Source of the DNA: Chryseobacterium piscicola
Lineage (GTDB): Bacteria; Bacteroidota; Bacteroidia; Flavobacteriales; Weeksellaceae
Reading direction: 5' to 3'
Assembly: GCF_900156685.1 (NCBI RefSeq)
Contig: NZ_FTOJ01000004.1
Coordinates: 62,001-126,000 of the forward strand
Length of the DNA: 64,000 nucleotides
The notes beneath the pieces are model-generated. The model made no database searches and was not told the origin of the DNA. It saw nothing but the letters and a program-made list of their open reading frames with translations. The position numbers and the translations under genes were made by a program. Below, one piece after another: positions 63,711 through 64,000 of this stretch (the first letter of the stretch is position 1; every line of letters begins with the position of its first letter).

Positions 63711-63745
63711 AAAGTGGAAGCTGTAACGGTGCAGTTTCCACTTTT
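63711..63745 (+). terminator. Weak hairpin between the receptor and the PepSY gene
   Basis: A 9-bp stem AAAGTGGAA/TTCCACTTT (63711-63719, 63736-63744) encloses a 16-base loop with only a short T tract. It may be a terminator, attenuator or processing hairpin. Confidence 0.4.
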
Positions 63746-63778
63746 GAAGTTAAATAAGAATTAATAAAAAAAATAAAT

Positions 63779-64000
63779 ATGGATAAGATTAAAGACACGC
63801 GCAGTTTTATGAGAATTACTCACCGCTATTTGGGCTACTTTATGGCAGGAATTATGGTTATCTATGCCCTAAGTGGGATACTTCTTATTTACAGAGATAC
63901 AGATTTCCTGAAAAATAAAAAACTGTATGATAAAGTAATCGCCAAAAACCTTTCAGAAAAAGAATTGGAAAAGGAATTGAAAATTAAAAATTTAGAAATA
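63779..64000 (+). CDS. PepSY-domain (PepSY-associated TM) protein, 5' end only
   Basis: The gene runs off the window; 74 codons are visible. It starts with a short cytoplasmic segment, then a membrane helix (TRSFMRITHRYLGYFMAGIMVIYALSGILL). Next comes the polar DTDFLKNKKLYDKV typical of PepSY-associated proteins. HRYLGY plus the GIMVIYALSG helix match the PepSY_TM family. Such proteins often accompany TonB siderophore receptors and may reduce ferric iron. It lies 97 bases after the receptor gene, with a weak hairpin between. Confidence 0.8.
   Translation, partial: MDKIKDTRSFMRITHRYLGYFMAGIMVIYALSGILLIYRDTDFLKNKKLYDKVIAKNLSEKELEKELKIKNLEI

Overview
The window reads as a chromosomal segment of a Bacteroidota bacterium, most likely a flavobacterium of the Chryseobacterium/Weeksellaceae type (inference). 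Support comes from the low G+C, AT-rich codon use, a SusC/SusD pair, a fused CcoN-CcoO oxidase, TamL/TamB, a T9SS-sorted protease, and repeated promoter -7 boxes of the Bacteroidetes form TAnnTTTG with almost no Shine-Dalgarno sequences. No CRISPR array, prophage, rRNA operon or intact insertion sequence was seen. One tRNA (Gln, UUG) and one decayed IS1-like fragment are present.

Layout. 0-9.3 kb (mostly +): yidC, rnhB (-), a SusC/SusD nutrient-uptake pair, argS. 9.3-21.4 kb (-): a YihY-type membrane protein, the envelope pair tamB-tamL (1-base overlap), and a compact cbb3 oxidase (ccoNO-ccoP). 21.5-27.5 kb (+ except the tRNA): a small XRE regulator divergent from ccoNO, tRNA-Gln, a MenE-like ligase, arfB, a deoxyhypusine-synthase-like protein, an acyltransferase, an alkyltransferase-like (ATL) protein and an alpha/beta hydrolase. 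27.6-37.9 kb (-): htpG, recA, an MpaB-family protein, a PAS-LuxR regulator, pfkA-gapA, and the uncharacterised DNA-repair pair TIGR03916/TIGR03915. 38-40.4 kb (+): class II HMG-CoA reductase with a tiny coupled membrane protein, then a DUF423 protein. 40.7-45.8 kb (-): a four-gene export operon (tetR, ABC half-transporter, hlyD, tolC). 46-50 kb (+): sucC, a small lipoprotein and a secreted metalloprotease. 50.1-54.5 kb (-): deoC, an Lrp regulator, a nuclease-like protein, trmD and an NDH-2 type dehydrogenase. 54.5-55.1 kb: a broken gene next to an IS1-like remnant. 55.2-64 kb: GH25 lysozyme, a GNAT-fold protein, a DUF1761 protein, an ABC-F protein, a small membrane protein, a Gfo/Idh/MocA oxidoreductase, a TonB-dependent siderophore receptor and the start of a PepSY protein.

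Most of the window is housekeeping. The points most worth a second look are: (i) the ABC half-transporter, whose Q-loop, signature, Walker B/catalytic Glu and H-loop positions all depart from consensus while Walker A is intact, sitting in an operon behind a TetR gene whose -7 box lies inside a perfect 12-bp inverted repeat; (ii) the back-to-back ccoNO/XRE promoters with 20-21-bp-period repeats; (iii) the radical-SAM plus TIGR03915 repair pair; (iv) a deoxyhypusine-synthase-like enzyme with its lysine intact; (v) an ATL protein with Ala in place of the alkyl-acceptor Cys; (vi) nested CACAAAG/CTTTGTG inverted repeats and other structured non-coding blocks; (vii) two -7 boxes placed so close to start codons that leaderless mRNAs are likely. 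All functional calls are by eye, without database searches.
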